NCBI GenBank assembly: GCA_964440605.1
Contig: CAYTSW010000003.1
Location: 1-64,000 of the forward strand
Reading direction: 5' to 3'
Length of the DNA: 64,000 nucleotides
DNA from: CAYTSW01 sp964440605
GTDB taxonomy: Bacteria > Planctomycetota > Phycisphaerae > Phycisphaerales > UBA1924
The notes below the pieces were generated by a model. That model was not told the DNA's origin. It searched no databases and saw nothing but the letters and a program-made list of their open reading frames with translations. Positions 37,998 through 49,125 of this stretch are shown piece after piece. The position numbers and the translations under genes are program-made. The first letter of the stretch is position 1. Every line of letters begins with the position of its first letter.

Positions 37998-39818
37998 CTA
38001 CCGCGCCCCGGCCGTTCCTCCTGCGCCAGACGGACTCGCGACGATCGCCAGATCCACCCATTCACCGGTTGAATAGTTCAAGAATCCCCCCTCAAGCCCC
38101 TCCCAGACGACCGAGAACCGACTCAAACTCGGCTCCAGCGCCTCCAGCACGGCCGCATCGACCACCGCCAGCCCTCCCGGATGCTCCGCCAGCCAGGCGC
38201 CGAGCCCCTTTTTTGACACCCGCTCGGCACGCCCGCGCGTGAGGAAGACGAGCGAATCCTCGTGATACCCCACGCGGGCCAGCGGACGCTCGGCGTCCGG
38301 ATCGAGCCCGGCAATCGCGGCCGCGACCTCGCTCGAACCCCAGAGCGCGCGGTGCGACGGCAGTCGGACGCCGACGAGCACACCGACCCATATCGCCGCC
38401 GCCGCAGCGGCCCACAGCGCAGCACGCCGCGGCTTGCCGCCCCGCGCCAGCCCCGTCAAACCCACGACCACGCACACCATCGCGACAACAAGCGCCGCGT
38501 GCCCCCACACGCCCAGCGGGCGGGCGGCGAAGTCGTCCAGCCATGATGCCGAGCCCAGCGCCGGCACGAGCGCCAACGGGCCGATGAGCAGCGCTGCGCC
38601 GATCAACCCCCAGATCGCGACGCCGACCCGCGGAACGCGCAGCCCCGCGCGCGCGGCGACCGCCAGTGCCCGAGCCGTCAGCAGCGCCAACGCCGGGTAC
38701 AGCGGCAGCGTGTAGTGCGGCAGCTTGGTCATCGACAACTCGAAGACGATCCAGCTCGGCACGATCCACGCCAGCAGGAACAGCTCGGGCGACGCGCGGA
38801 AGCGCCGCATGCGCGCGGGGTGTGCACGCCGCCGCGCCCGCCGCCATGCCCGGCCTAGCGCCAGGGCCGTCAGCAGCGACCCCGGCCAGAGCAGCACGGG
38901 CAACAGCACGAGGTGGTACCCCGGCGGCCCCCAGTGGCTCTCCTTAGCCGCCCCCGCGCGACCCAGCGTCTCGTCGGCGATGAGCGCGAAGTACTCCCCG
39001 AATCCCACCGACCGTCCGACCACGATCACCCAGGGCAGCACCATCGCCAGCACCACCCCCAGCCCCGTCAGCGGCCGCAACGCCCGAAGCCAGCGCCACC
39101 ACCCGAGCGTCGCCGCGACCATGAGCGAAGCGAGCACGACGACCATCGGCGTGATGGGCCCCTTCGCCAGCACGCCGAGGCCGACCGCGATCCACAGCAG
39201 CACCGGCCCGCGCCACCCCAGCGTCAGCGCGCCGTTGCTGCGCTGCGCGCGCCCGCGGAGGTACAGGTGCGCGAGGGCGAGCATCGCGAGGGTCGTGGTC
39301 GCGAGGAGGAGTTGGTCGGCACGCGCCTGCCGCGCGTCCCAGAGCACCATCACGCACGTCGCCAGCATCACCGCGGCGATCAAGCCCTCCGAGCGTCTGT
39401 ACAGCAGGCAACCGATCCTCCACGTCAGCAGGCACGCCGCCATTGCGCACAGGGCCGAGACCATGCGGTAGACGCCGATCGACTGTCGGCGTGGGTCCGC
39501 TGATGCGTCGTCCGCCGGCGCCGGGTCGTAGGGCCAGGCGACCGCGGCCTGCAGCCAGTAGACCAGCGGCGGCTTGTTCAGCCGGGGCCGGTCCTGGATC
39601 CGCGGCACCGCGACCCCCTCCACGTCCCCCTCGCGCGCCGCGGCCAGCACCTGCCGGCTCGCCTGGGCGAAACGCGACTCGTCGCGGTCGACCGGCGGCA
39701 ACGCGAAGAGGCCCGGCCAGTGGGCCGCCAGGCAGACCGCGATCACGACCAGCGCGCCCAGCGGCCCGCGGGTCCACGATGCTGCGCGATGGGAGCCGGC
39801 CGCCGTGCGCGTCGTCAC
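37998..39818 (-). CDS. Family-39-type glycosyltransferase, right-arm copy
   Basis: Identical to 20831-22651. Carries the DRDESRFAQ and LNKPPLVYW motifs; diverges from the PAP2 copy. Confidence 0.8.
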   Translation of the reverse strand: MTTRTAAGSHRAASWTRGPLGALVVIAVCLAAHWPGLFALPPVDRDESRFAQASRQVLAAAREGDVEGVAVPRIQDRPRLNKPPLVYWLQAAVAWPYDPAPADDASADPRRQSIGVYRMVSALCAMAACLLTWRIGCLLYRRSEGLIAAVMLATCVMVLWDARQARADQLLLATTTLAMLALAHLYLRGRAQRSNGALTLGWRGPVLLWIAVGLGVLAKGPITPMVVVLASLMVAATLGWWRWLRALRPLTGLGVVLAMVLPWVIVVGRSVGFGEYFALIADETLGRAGAAKESHWGPPGYHLVLLPVLLWPGSLLTALALGRAWRRARRRAHPARMRRFRASPELFLLAWIVPSWIVFELSMTKLPHYTLPLYPALALLTARALAVAARAGLRVPRVGVAIWGLIGAALLIGPLALVPALGSASWLDDFAARPLGVWGHAALVVAMVCVVVGLTGLARGGKPRRAALWAAAAAAIWVGVLVGVRLPSHRALWGSSEVAAAIAGLDPDAERPLARVGYHEDSLVFLTRGRAERVSKKGLGAWLAEHPGGLAVVDAAVLEALEPSLSRFSVVWEGLEGGFLNYSTGEWVDLAIVASPSGAGGTAGAR

Positions 39819-39842
39819 GCGACCGACTATACATGCCCACCG

Positions 39843-40628
39843 ATGGCCGACGTCTCACCCAACCGACCCGCCGACGCCGAAGCGCAGGAGCTGCTCCCGC
39901 CCATACCTTGGGGCCGCTGCGTCGTGCTGCCGCTCGTCGCGGGCGCGGTCGTCACGCCGTTGCTCGTGCTCTTCGTCGACGGACCCACGCTCGCGCTCGT
40001 CGATGGCCTGCGCCTGCCGGGCGACCTCAAGCGCGAGATCGAGACCTTTCAGCAGTTCGGCGCCGGCGGCTCGATCATCGTCACGCTCATCATCATCGCC
40101 CTGCTCGACCGCGACCGCATCCGTCGGGCGCTCGACCTGGGCCTCGCGCTGCTCGTGTGCACGATCCTGGTGCACACGCTGAAGGTGGCCATCGGGCGTG
40201 CACGCCCCAAAATCGGCGACCCGCACCTCTTCCTGGGCCCGACGGGAACGATCGAGCACGAGGGCCGCGTGATGTCCACGCTGGATGGCGCCTCGGCGCT
40301 GCACGCGATGCCCTCGGCCCACACCACCCACGCCGTCATCCTCGCGGTCTTCCTGGCGTGCCTGTACCCGAAGCTGCGCTGGCTGATGGTCGGCTGGGCG
40401 CTCTTCGTTGCCTGCGGCCGAGTGCTCCGCGAGGCGCACTGGCCGGGCGATGTGGCCCTCGGTCTCGCGCTGGCCTTCCCGCTGGCGTGGCTTGTCATCA
40501 CCCGCTACTGGGGCGTGCGCGGGCTCGACTGGCTGTGGCGAAGGCTGATCGACCGCAGAGCCGAACGGAAGTTCGTCGAGCTCGTCGAGCGGGATCGACG
40601 ACGGAGCGACACCGTCGGGTGCCGCTGA
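39843..40628 (+). CDS. PAP2-family membrane phosphatase, right-arm copy
   Basis: Identical to 20021-20806, with KX6RP, PSAH and GRX5HX3D motifs. Converges on the EF-hand copy across the terminator at 40637-40676. Confidence 0.8.
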   Translation: MADVSPNRPADAEAQELLPPIPWGRCVVLPLVAGAVVTPLLVLFVDGPTLALVDGLRLPGDLKREIETFQQFGAGGSIIVTLIIIALLDRDRIRRALDLGLALLVCTILVHTLKVAIGRARPKIGDPHLFLGPTGTIEHEGRVMSTLDGASALHAMPSAHTTHAVILAVFLACLYPKLRWLMVGWALFVACGRVLREAHWPGDVALGLALAFPLAWLVITRYWGVRGLDWLWRRLIDRRAERKFVELVERDRRRSDTVGCR

Positions 40629-40724
40629 TCCGGGCGCAAACAACGACGACCCGCGCCCCTCTGACGCGGGTCGTCGAAACCGGGGGAGACCGTCCCGGAT
40701 GATGGTCAAAGAGAATCGCCCGAC

Positions 40725-41525
40725 TCAGTCGAGCTTCGTGCCGACAAGGGCGGCGATCGCCTTGGCGTCGTCCTCGTTCACCATGCGGTCGCCATTGAAG
40801 TCGGCGGTGCGGTCGCCTTCGTCGATCAGCGTCAGCGCGGCGTTGAGTTCGTCGGCCGAGAGGATGCCGTCACCGTCGAGATCGGCCCGCCGCACGTGCC
40901 GCTGAGCGGCGGCGAAGCCACGCGCTGCGCGGCGTTCGCCGCGCGTCAGCACACCGTCGCCGTCGGCATCGAACCGCGCGACCATCTCGGCGCGACGCTG
41001 CTCCATCTCGGTTCGCATCGCGGAGCGCTCGTCCTCCGAGAGCGAGCCGTCGGCGTCGAGATCGAAGCGCTCGAGCATGCCCTCGCGGAAAGCAGCGCCG
41101 CGAGGGCCGCGCATGCCCATCCCACGCTTGCCGTTGCCCTGAGCGCCCGGGCCCTGACCACGCAGGCCGTCACGCCCGGCGCGAGCCGCGCGGCGCGGGG
41201 CGGCATCGAACATCGCCGAGAGCTCCTCGGCGTCAAGGGCGCCGCTGGCGTCGACGTCGAACCGCTCGAGCACACGCTCGGCCATGCGGTCGGCCCGCTC
41301 GGCGCGACGCGCCTCACGCTCGGCGCGGGCGGCATCGATCTCCTCCTGCGTCACGGCTCCGTCGCCGTTCGTGTCCAGCCGCTCGATCAGACCGGGACGC
41401 TCCGGCCGATCGAACTCGGGGGCGTCACCCGCCGGACCGCCGAGATCCAGACCCGGCTGAGCGGCGGCCACCGCCAGCAGACTCGCGCACAGCGCGGCAG
41501 CAGTAATCAAGTGAGAAGCGTGCAT
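40725..41525 (-). CDS. Secreted EF-hand protein, right-arm copy
   Basis: Identical to 19124-19924. Signal peptide and six EF-hand-type loops; strong GAGGAGG ribosome binding site. Confidence 0.85.
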   Translation of the reverse strand: MHASHLITAAALCASLLAVAAAQPGLDLGGPAGDAPEFDRPERPGLIERLDTNGDGAVTQEEIDAARAEREARRAERADRMAERVLERFDVDASGALDAEELSAMFDAAPRRAARAGRDGLRGQGPGAQGNGKRGMGMRGPRGAAFREGMLERFDLDADGSLSEDERSAMRTEMEQRRAEMVARFDADGDGVLTRGERRAARGFAAAQRHVRRADLDGDGILSADELNAALTLIDEGDRTADFNGDRMVNEDDAKAIAALVGTKLD

Positions 41526-41782
41526 CGTGAACCTCCTCAGGCTCCTAGTGGTGCGGTTGGTGACGTTGTGCCACCGACACCACGCTCAACGCCGCGGCCT
41601 CCCGGCGATTGCCGGAAAACCGCGAAGACGCACGCGCGACGACGCGGCCATCACTCATCGGGTGCCACGGGCGGCTCGCCCGCCCGTGTTCGCCGTAACG
41701 CTGCACACCGGCGGACAAGCCGCCAGTGGCACCCGTCACAGAGCTTGGTAGCCGGGCGCCGGGCACCCTCGACTCGATCCGC

Positions 41783-43255
41783 TCAGCTCGGCTCGGTCAT
41801 CTTCCGAGCATCAAGGACTTCGTTGAGCTGATCCTCGGGCAGGATGTTCTGTTCCAGCGCCACCTGCCGCACGGTCTTGCCTTCGGCGTGGGCCTGCTTG
41901 GCGATGGCCGCCGACTTGTCGTAGCCGATCACGGGCACGAGGGACGTACACATGGCCAGCGAGCCCTCGATGAGTTCGGCGCAGCGTTCGCGGTCGGGCT
42001 GGAGGCCGATCGTGCCATCGGGGTTCGGGTGCTCGGCGGGGCCGACGAGCAGGTTGTTGCAGAAGGTCTCGCAGCCGGCGGCCAGGATGTGGATCGATTC
42101 GAGCAGGTTCTCGGCGATCACGGGCATCGCGACGTTGAGCTCGAGCATCGACCCCACGCCGCCCGTCGCGCCGGCGGTGAGCGCCGCGTCGTTGCCGACG
42201 ACCTGGCAGTACACCATGACGATCGCCTCGCAGATCACCGGGTTGACCTTGCCGGGCATGATGGACGAGCCGGGCTGCACCGCGGGCAGCTTGAGCTCCC
42301 CGATGCCGCAGCGCGGGCCCATCCCCATCAGGCGGATGTCGCCGGCGATCTTCGAGAGGCTCACCGCGATGGTCTTGAGGTGCCCGCTGGCTTCGACGCA
42401 CGCGTCTTTGGCGTGCTGGGCCTCGAAGTGGTTCGCCGCCGGGCGGAACGCCAGGCCCAACCGATCGGTCAGGAGGCGGCAGACCGCCTGGTCGAACACG
42501 CGCGCCGTATTGATGCCCGTGCCCACCGCCGTGCCCCCGATGGGCAGCTCGAGCAGCACGTGCAGCGCACGCTCGGCGCGTTCGACGGCCATCTCCATCT
42601 GACGCGCGTACCCCGAGAACTCCTGCCCGAGCCGGATCGGCGTCGCGTCCTGAAGGTGCGTGCGACCGATCTTTACGATGTCGTCCCACTCCTTCGCCTG
42701 CACGTCCAACGCCGTCGCGGTGCGCTTGAGCGCGGGGAGGAGGTGGTCGCTGATCTCCATGGCCGCCGCGATGTGGATCGCCGTCGGGAACGTGTCGTTC
42801 GACGACTGGCCCATGTTCACATGATCGTTGGGGTGCACGCCGCGACCCGTCTCACGATCGCCGATGTACTCAGCATTCTTCGAAGACCCGACGGGCACGC
42901 CCGCCTCGCGGCAGACGAGGTTCGCGATCACCTCGTTGGCGTTCATGTTCGTCGAGGTGCCCGAGCCCGTCTGGAAGATGTCCACCGGGAAGTGCTCGAC
43001 ATGCTCGCCCGCGGCGATCTGATCGGCCGCGTTCTTGATCGCCAGCGCCCGCGCGTCATTGAGCAGCCCCAGCCCCTGGTTCGCCTGTGCGCACGCCGAC
43101 TTGAGATACCCGAAGGCCTTGATCACCCCCAGCGGCACGCGCCGACCCGAGATCGGGAAGTTCTCCACCGCCCGCTGCGTCGACGCGCCGTACAACGCGT
43201 CGGCCGGGACGGTCATCTCGCCCATGGTGTCCTTCTCGATGCGCGTCTGGGCCAT
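41783..43255 (-). CDS. fumC: Fumarate hydratase class II, right-arm copy
   Basis: Identical to 17394-18866, with the GSSIMPGKVNP signature. Another single-copy housekeeping gene that is duplicated without change. Confidence 0.95.
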   Translation of the reverse strand: MAQTRIEKDTMGEMTVPADALYGASTQRAVENFPISGRRVPLGVIKAFGYLKSACAQANQGLGLLNDARALAIKNAADQIAAGEHVEHFPVDIFQTGSGTSTNMNANEVIANLVCREAGVPVGSSKNAEYIGDRETGRGVHPNDHVNMGQSSNDTFPTAIHIAAAMEISDHLLPALKRTATALDVQAKEWDDIVKIGRTHLQDATPIRLGQEFSGYARQMEMAVERAERALHVLLELPIGGTAVGTGINTARVFDQAVCRLLTDRLGLAFRPAANHFEAQHAKDACVEASGHLKTIAVSLSKIAGDIRLMGMGPRCGIGELKLPAVQPGSSIMPGKVNPVICEAIVMVYCQVVGNDAALTAGATGGVGSMLELNVAMPVIAENLLESIHILAAGCETFCNNLLVGPAEHPNPDGTIGLQPDRERCAELIEGSLAMCTSLVPVIGYDKSAAIAKQAHAEGKTVRQVALEQNILPEDQLNEVLDARKMTEPS

Positions 43256-43343
43256 CAGGAGTGTCCTCCGTAGCGACAGGGGGATCGGGCATGCGTCGCG
43301 CGCAAAGCCTACCGCGCGGCACGCCGGGCCATAGAGTGTCCCC

Positions 43344-44102
43344 GTGGAACGACGCGAAGCCTACGAACGACGCATCTGGCGCCTCGCCGCCCTCCTGACC
43401 GACGATGTCACCAAGGCCGACGACGTGCTCGCGCTGGTCCTGCGCATGCGTCCGGACATCGAGCGCGTGCAGGACTCGCGGATCGACCGCATGACGGTCC
43501 AGGCCGCTCGCCGGACGCACGAGTCGAACCCGGGCGACGGCCACGGGCCCGACGGCGTGTGCGCACGGGCGACGATCACCGGCCCCGTCGCCGAACTCTG
43601 GAGCCTCAGCCGCACCGAGCTCGCCCCCCAGGGGCGCGAGGCGTGGCTCTTCCGCGATGTCGAACAAATGTCTGACATCCCGGCGGCCCGCGCCATGGAC
43701 TGCTCCCGCACCGCCCTGGAAGAGGTCCACCGCACCCCCGCCGAGCGCCTGCTGCGCGAAAAGACCGACAGCTCGATCGAAGGCGGGTACGACGCCGCCC
43801 TCGCCTCCCTCCGCGCCGGGCTCGACGCGCTCGACCCCTCCGAAGGCATCGCCAGGGTCGCGCACGTCCGGGCGGCCGCGCTGCGGCGTCGACGCATCTG
43901 GACCGCGATCGCCTTCGCCGGCCTGCTGGCCTTCTTCGGCGTCATGATCTTCGTGCTCATCGACCTCTTGGGCTGGAACGAGCGCAACGAAGCACTCAAA
44001 CGCACCTTCGAGCGCTACTCGAACCCCGCGCCGGCACCGGCGACCGCCCCCGCCTCGCCCTCCGACACGCCGGACGGAGCGCCGCCGGCTTCCGAGCGAT
44101 GA
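43344..44102 (+). CDS. Membrane-anchored sigma-70-like protein, right-arm copy
   Basis: Identical to 16547-17305. First gene of the signalling operon on this arm; the stop overlaps the kinase ATG as ATGA (44099-44102). Confidence 0.6.
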   Translation: MERREAYERRIWRLAALLTDDVTKADDVLALVLRMRPDIERVQDSRIDRMTVQAARRTHESNPGDGHGPDGVCARATITGPVAELWSLSRTELAPQGREAWLFRDVEQMSDIPAARAMDCSRTALEEVHRTPAERLLREKTDSSIEGGYDAALASLRAGLDALDPSEGIARVAHVRAAALRRRRIWTAIAFAGLLAFFGVMIFVLIDLLGWNERNEALKRTFERYSNPAPAPATAPASPSDTPDGAPPASER

Positions 44103-45719
44103 CCGTCGCCGAGACCCTGCAACGCACCGGCTCGCGCATGAAGGTGCAGGCCGCCTCGCGCATCCGGCGCAAGCTCGTCCTCCTCCACACCCTCTTCTCC
44201 CTCTCGCTGGCGGTGATCCTGCTCATCGCGCTGCGCCCCGCCGTCGGCAAGCTCGTCGGCGAGGCCGAACGCCGCGAAGCCCTGCTCGCGCTGGAGTTCG
44301 CCCGATCAGGCGTCAGCGCACCCGATCTCGACGGCGTGATCCTCAACGAGGGCGATGCCGAGCGCGTCGGCCTGCCCGAAGCCCTCGCCCAGCAGGTCCG
44401 CGACGCCGCGGGCGAACCGTTCATCCGCACCGGCGCGCGAGGCGGCGCGACCGCCGCCGTCTGGGACGCTTCCGCGGGCCGGTTCGTCGTCGCCCGCGTG
44501 AGCAGCACGGGCGCCCGCGCCGCGGTCAACGAGCTCTATCTGCTGCTGACCGTCGCGCTGCTGAGCGTCTACGCGCTCATCGCCGCGACGCTCGAGGTCT
44601 TTGTGCTGCCCAAGCAGGTATACGGCCCGATCGAGCGCCTCCGGCGCGCCGACGAAGCCGTCCAGGCCGGTCTGCGCGACGCCGAGTTGATCCCCGAGCG
44701 CGACATCGGCTCGGACGAGCTCGCCGAGATCATGCGCAGCCGCAACCGATCAATCGTGAAGCTCCGCGACCAGGAGGCGCAGCTCAACGCGGCGCTCGAC
44801 GAGGTCGAGCGCATCGCCGCCGAGCTCAAACGCAAGAACCACCTGCTCGAAACCGCCAAGCGCAACCTCGCGGATCAGGACCGCCTGGCGAGCCTCGGCA
44901 TCATGTCCGCCGGCATCGCGCACGAGCTCAACACCCCGCTGGCCGTCCTCAAAGGCAGCGTCGAACGCCTCAACGAGAACCCGCGCTCGCTCGACCCGCA
45001 GCAGGCGGCGCTGATGCTCCGCGTCGTCCGCCGGCTCGAACGATTGAGCGAGAGCCTGCTCGACTTCGCCCGCGTCCGCCCGCCGGCGATGAACGAGGTC
45101 GACCTCCGCGCCGTCATCGACGAAGCGTGGACGCTCGTGAGCATCGACCGCTCGCACGCCGACGTCGACTTCACCAACGCCGTCCCGCCCGGCTCGACCA
45201 TCCGCGGCGACGCGGACCGCCTGACACAGCTCTTCGTCAACCTCTTGCGCAATGCGGTGGACGCCATGGACGAGAGCGGCGTGGGCCGCGCGCTCGAAGT
45301 CGCCAGCGAGTGGGTCGAACGCGACGGCGAATCATGGGCCGGCCTCACCGTCCGCGACTCAGGCCCCGGCATCGCCCACGCCGTCCTCCCGCGTCTCTTC
45401 GAGCCCTTCGCCTCCACCCGCATGGACTCGCACGGCACGGGGCTCGGCCTCGCGGTCGCCGAGGGCATCGTTCGCGAGCACGGCGGCGTCGTCGTCGCCC
45501 GCAACCGCACCCCGCCCGACACCGGCGCCGAGTTCGAAGGCCTCCTCCCCGCCCAGGGCCCCCCCCCCCCCCCCCCCCCCCCGGGGCCCCCCCGCCGACC
45601 CCCCCCACGCGAGCAACCGCGACAAGGCCGAGGGCTACCATCCTCAGACCGACGCCAGCACCAACGCGGACCCATCCGCGAACGGCGTCGATCGCCAGCA
45701 GGAGCCCGACGCCCCGTGA
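44099..45719 (+). CDS. Sensor histidine kinase with poly-C frame break, right-arm copy
   Basis: Identical to 14930-16550. H275 is encoded at 44921-44923 and N385 at 45251-45253. The 24-base C run at 45559-45582 carries the same frame break; the restored stop is TGA at 45717-45719. Confidence 0.8.
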
Positions 45720-46339
45720 ACCAGGTGGTGGATGCCATTCCGTCGCTGTCGATCGTCGCCCTCGACGACGATGCCGACTTCCGCCAGTACATCGAGGGCG
45801 TGCTCGCCGCCGAGGGACACGAGATCCGCGTCGTCGCGACGCCGGACGAGCTCTACGAGGCCAACGAAACCCGCCTGCCCGACGTCGTGCTGCTCGACAT
45901 GAAGATGGGTCGGCACGACGGCGCCCAGGTGCTCGACGAGATCCGCACCCGCTGGGAGAACCTCTGCGTCGTCGTCGTCACCGGCTACCCGTCGCTCGAG
46001 ACGATGCGCAACACCTTCAAGCAGGACGTCTTCGACTACCTCTCCAAGCCCTTCAGCGTTGACGAGTTGCGCGCCACCCTGCGCCAAGCCGTCGAGACCT
46101 TCGGCCTGGGCGAACGTCCCCAGGACCGCCTCCGCCAGACCCTCGGCCGACGCATCCGCCTCGCCCGCACCGAGCGCGGCTGGACGCTCAAGGAACTCAG
46201 CGAGGCCTCGCGTGTCAGCGTCAGCCAACTCTCGAGCATCGAGCGCGGGGCGCACCTGCCCAGCCTCGAAAGCCTCCTGAGCGTCGCGGCGGCGCTCGAC
46301 GCCAAGCCCAGCGCCTGGCTCACCGCCGCGGGCTTCTGA
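45716..46339 (+). CDS. Response regulator with XRE-type HTH, right-arm copy
   Basis: Identical to 14310-14933. The GTG at 45716-45718 overlaps the restored kinase stop. Receiver D61 and a C-terminal Cro/CI-like DNA-binding domain. Confidence 0.8.
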   Translation: MNQVVDAIPSLSIVALDDDADFRQYIEGVLAAEGHEIRVVATPDELYEANETRLPDVVLLDMKMGRHDGAQVLDEIRTRWENLCVVVVTGYPSLETMRNTFKQDVFDYLSKPFSVDELRATLRQAVETFGLGERPQDRLRQTLGRRIRLARTERGWTLKELSEASRVSVSQLSSIERGAHLPSLESLLSVAAALDAKPSAWLTAAGF

Positions 46340-46359
46340 GTTGCGCTGCGCAGCCTCGA

Positions 46360-47922
46360 TCAGTCGAGACAGTCCGTCCGCCCGAACTGAGCGCCGAACG
46401 CGCCGAAGTCGGCGCCGTCGACCTGGCCGTCGCTGTTGAAGTCGGCCGAGCACGTCGAAGGCAGTGGCGGGCGTATGGCGATCACCGCAGGATCGCTTGT
46501 CGCGCTGCCGCCCGCGTTGGTCACGAGCACCTCGTAGACGCCCACGTCCTGCGGCATCGCGTTGACGCTCAGCGTTGGCGACTGCGCGCCCGAGATGCTG
46601 CCGCCGTCGGTCAGCGGCACACCGTCCTTCGACCACTGGTACGTCAGCGGCGGGCTACCGAACACGGTGACGGTGAGCTCGGTGGTTCCGCCGCCAATCG
46701 GCAGGAGGACCACACGCTCCGGTTGGCCCGTGATGACGGGTGCGATGGGACACTGGTTCAGCAACACGCTGACGTTGTCGCTGTCTTGGTTCGCCGCGGC
46801 AAGGTCGGCCCGGCCGTCGCCGTTGAGGTCGCCGACCGCTACAGAGAAGGGGTCGGTGCCGACGCCGTAGAGCACATCGGCTGCGAAAGTGCCGTTGCCG
46901 TTGTTCGGCAACACGCTGATGTCGTCGAAGTCAGAGTTCGCCACCGCCAGGTCGGCGTCACCGTCGTCGTCCAGGTCTCCGATCGCCACCGAGATGGCCC
47001 CGAACCTCGCGCCGTAGAGCACGTCGACGGCAAAGGTCCCGTTCCCGTTGTTCAGCAACACGCTGACATTGCCGCCGAGGCTGTTCGCAACGGCGAGGTC
47101 GGCGTCGCCATCGCCATCGAGATCGCCGATCGCGACGGAGAAAGGCCCGTTGCCCGCGCCGTAGAGCACGTCGCTTGCGAAGGTCCCATTCCCGTTGTTC
47201 AGCAGCACGCTGACGTTGTCGCCCCCACCGAACAGGCCGCTATTCGCCACCACCAGGTCGGCGTCGCCGTCGCCGTCCAGATCTTCGATGGCCACGGCGG
47301 ACGGCGCGTTGCCCGCGCCGTAGAGCACATCCGACGCGAACGTGCCGTTGCCGTTGTTGAGCAGCACGCTGACGTTGTTGCTGTTGAAGTTGGCCACGGC
47401 GAGGTCGGCGTCGCCATCGCCGTCGAGGTCACCGATGGCGATGGACCGCGGCGCGTCGCCCGCGCCGTAGAGCACGTCGGACGCGAAGGTGCCGTCGCCA
47501 TTGTTCAGCAGCACGCTGACGTTGTCGGTGATCTGGTTCGCGACGGCCAGATCGGCATCGCCATCGCCGTTCAGGTCGCCGATCACCACGGACACGGGCG
47601 CGTCGCCCGCGCCGTAGAGCACGTCGGACGCGAAGGTGCCGTCGCCGTTGTTCAGCAGCACGCTGACGTTGTCGCTGTTGGCGTTCGCGACCGCCAGGTC
47701 CTCATCGCCGTCGCCGTCCAGGTCGCCGATCGCTAGGGAGAAGGGTCCGTTGCCCGTGTCATAGAGCACATCGGGACCGAAGAGGTCCTGCGGGTCGCAC
47801 GACCCGGCGTGAGCCACGCCGCCCGCGATCAGCACGCCTGCCATCGCGACCATCCATCCGATCGCCGCGGGAGCACACCGCCCGCCCGTCCGCGCCGGGG
47901 TCGTCTTCGTCTCGGTCACCAT
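46360..47922 (-). CDS. FG-GAP/VCBS seven-repeat secreted protein, right-arm copy
   Basis: Identical to 12727-14289. Signal peptide, seven propeller repeats, Ig-like domain and dockerin-like end. Confidence 0.85.
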   Translation of the reverse strand: MVTETKTTPARTGGRCAPAAIGWMVAMAGVLIAGGVAHAGSCDPQDLFGPDVLYDTGNGPFSLAIGDLDGDGDEDLAVANANSDNVSVLLNNGDGTFASDVLYGAGDAPVSVVIGDLNGDGDADLAVANQITDNVSVLLNNGDGTFASDVLYGAGDAPRSIAIGDLDGDGDADLAVANFNSNNVSVLLNNGNGTFASDVLYGAGNAPSAVAIEDLDGDGDADLVVANSGLFGGGDNVSVLLNNGNGTFASDVLYGAGNGPFSVAIGDLDGDGDADLAVANSLGGNVSVLLNNGNGTFAVDVLYGARFGAISVAIGDLDDDGDADLAVANSDFDDISVLPNNGNGTFAADVLYGVGTDPFSVAVGDLNGDGRADLAAANQDSDNVSVLLNQCPIAPVITGQPERVVLLPIGGGTTELTVTVFGSPPLTYQWSKDGVPLTDGGSISGAQSPTLSVNAMPQDVGVYEVLVTNAGGSATSDPAVIAIRPPLPSTCSADFNSDGQVDGADFGAFGAQFGRTDCLD

Positions 47923-48334
47923 CAGTCCGCGCTCCGTTCCGAAATGGGTGTAGGTCTTTGGTTCAGCGTCGCCGCGCAGCGATGGGCAACGGCCAAGCGC
48001 AGACTAGCCGCGTATCTGCTCAGCACCAATGCAGATTTCTCCGATGAACGCACAGTTCACGGACCGATCGCGATACCCCGCCACGCAAAGAACAACGCAC
48101 GACTGCCGCGGCTCCAATAGCCGCGCCGCCACGTACACCAACCTCGCCGTTCCCCGCGTTGCGAACCCTTGCGTTATCGAGCAGCATCATTGAAAACGAT
48201 TACGCTTGATTCCGATTGGGGAAGGCATATTTGCGGATCCAACCGATTGGTGGCACCGTATATTCGGTACCGGCCTCCTGTGCACAACGGCCGGCGAGAC
48301 TCCTGTCAGACACGACAAACGGAAGGATTGTGAG
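47923..48334. other. Divergent intergenic region, right-arm copy
   Basis: Mirror of 12315-12726. No gene seen; holds the FG-GAP promoter candidate (48001-48029) and a TATATT box at 48259-48264 before the PEP-CTERM gene. Confidence 0.6.
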
Positions 48335-48997
48335 ATGTACAAGATTATCTCCGGTATCGGTGTGCTCGCCGTGTGCGGCGCCGCCACGGGTCAGACGTTC
48401 GACGATCGCATGGCGTTCGAGGCCGCCGCCGCGGGCGCGAACATCCCCCTCAGCTTCGAGTCCTTCGAAGGCCTCCCACTCGATCCCAGCTCGGCCCAGC
48501 GCGACACCGTCGCGGTCGACGACTTTCAGATCGACGCGGTCAACGAAGGGTTTACCTTCATCACGCCCCTCTCCGTGCTCGGCGCGACCGGGCCGGGCGG
48601 CACCTTCGCGACCGACGGCGATCAGCACATCAACGTCGGCTCGTTGTTCAACTCCGGCCAGAACAATGACGTCGTCGTCACCTTCACCTTCAACAGCCCC
48701 ATCGCCGCCTTCTTCCTCGACCTGACCGACCTGCTGGGCCTCGACCAAGCGCTCAGCCCCCGCGCGATCCTCACCACCGATGCGGGCGACTCTCTCACCA
48801 TCTTCGATGACGCCAACCCCGGCTCCGACCTCCAATCCGTCGGGCTCATCAACGCCGCGACCTTCACCGAAGTCACCATCCGCGCCACCGCCGGCGACAG
48901 CTTCGGCATCGACGCGGTGTCGTACGGCGTGCCGGCCCCCGGCGCCGCCGCGGTTCTCGCCGGTGCGGGCCTGCTTGGTCTCCGCCGCCGCCGCTGA
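48335..48997 (+). CDS. PEP-CTERM secreted protein, right-arm copy
   Basis: Identical to 11652-12314. GGAAGGA ribosome binding site at 48321-48327; VPAPG-hydrophobic-RRRR tail; terminator at 49027-49060. Confidence 0.85.
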   Translation: MYKIISGIGVLAVCGAATGQTFDDRMAFEAAAAGANIPLSFESFEGLPLDPSSAQRDTVAVDDFQIDAVNEGFTFITPLSVLGATGPGGTFATDGDQHINVGSLFNSGQNNDVVVTFTFNSPIAAFFLDLTDLLGLDQALSPRAILTTDAGDSLTIFDDANPGSDLQSVGLINAATFTEVTIRATAGDSFGIDAVSYGVPAPGAAAVLAGAGLLGLRRRR

Positions 48998-49125
48998 TGA
49001 CATCTTCATCTGAGCGGATCACCCCGGGTCGGCCCGCCCGCAGGCGGGCCGACCTGTTTCGTCGCCCGCCGGGGCTCATCAACAAGCCCATTGGGCCTGA
49101 GCGCGAAGCGCGGTAGACTGGCCCG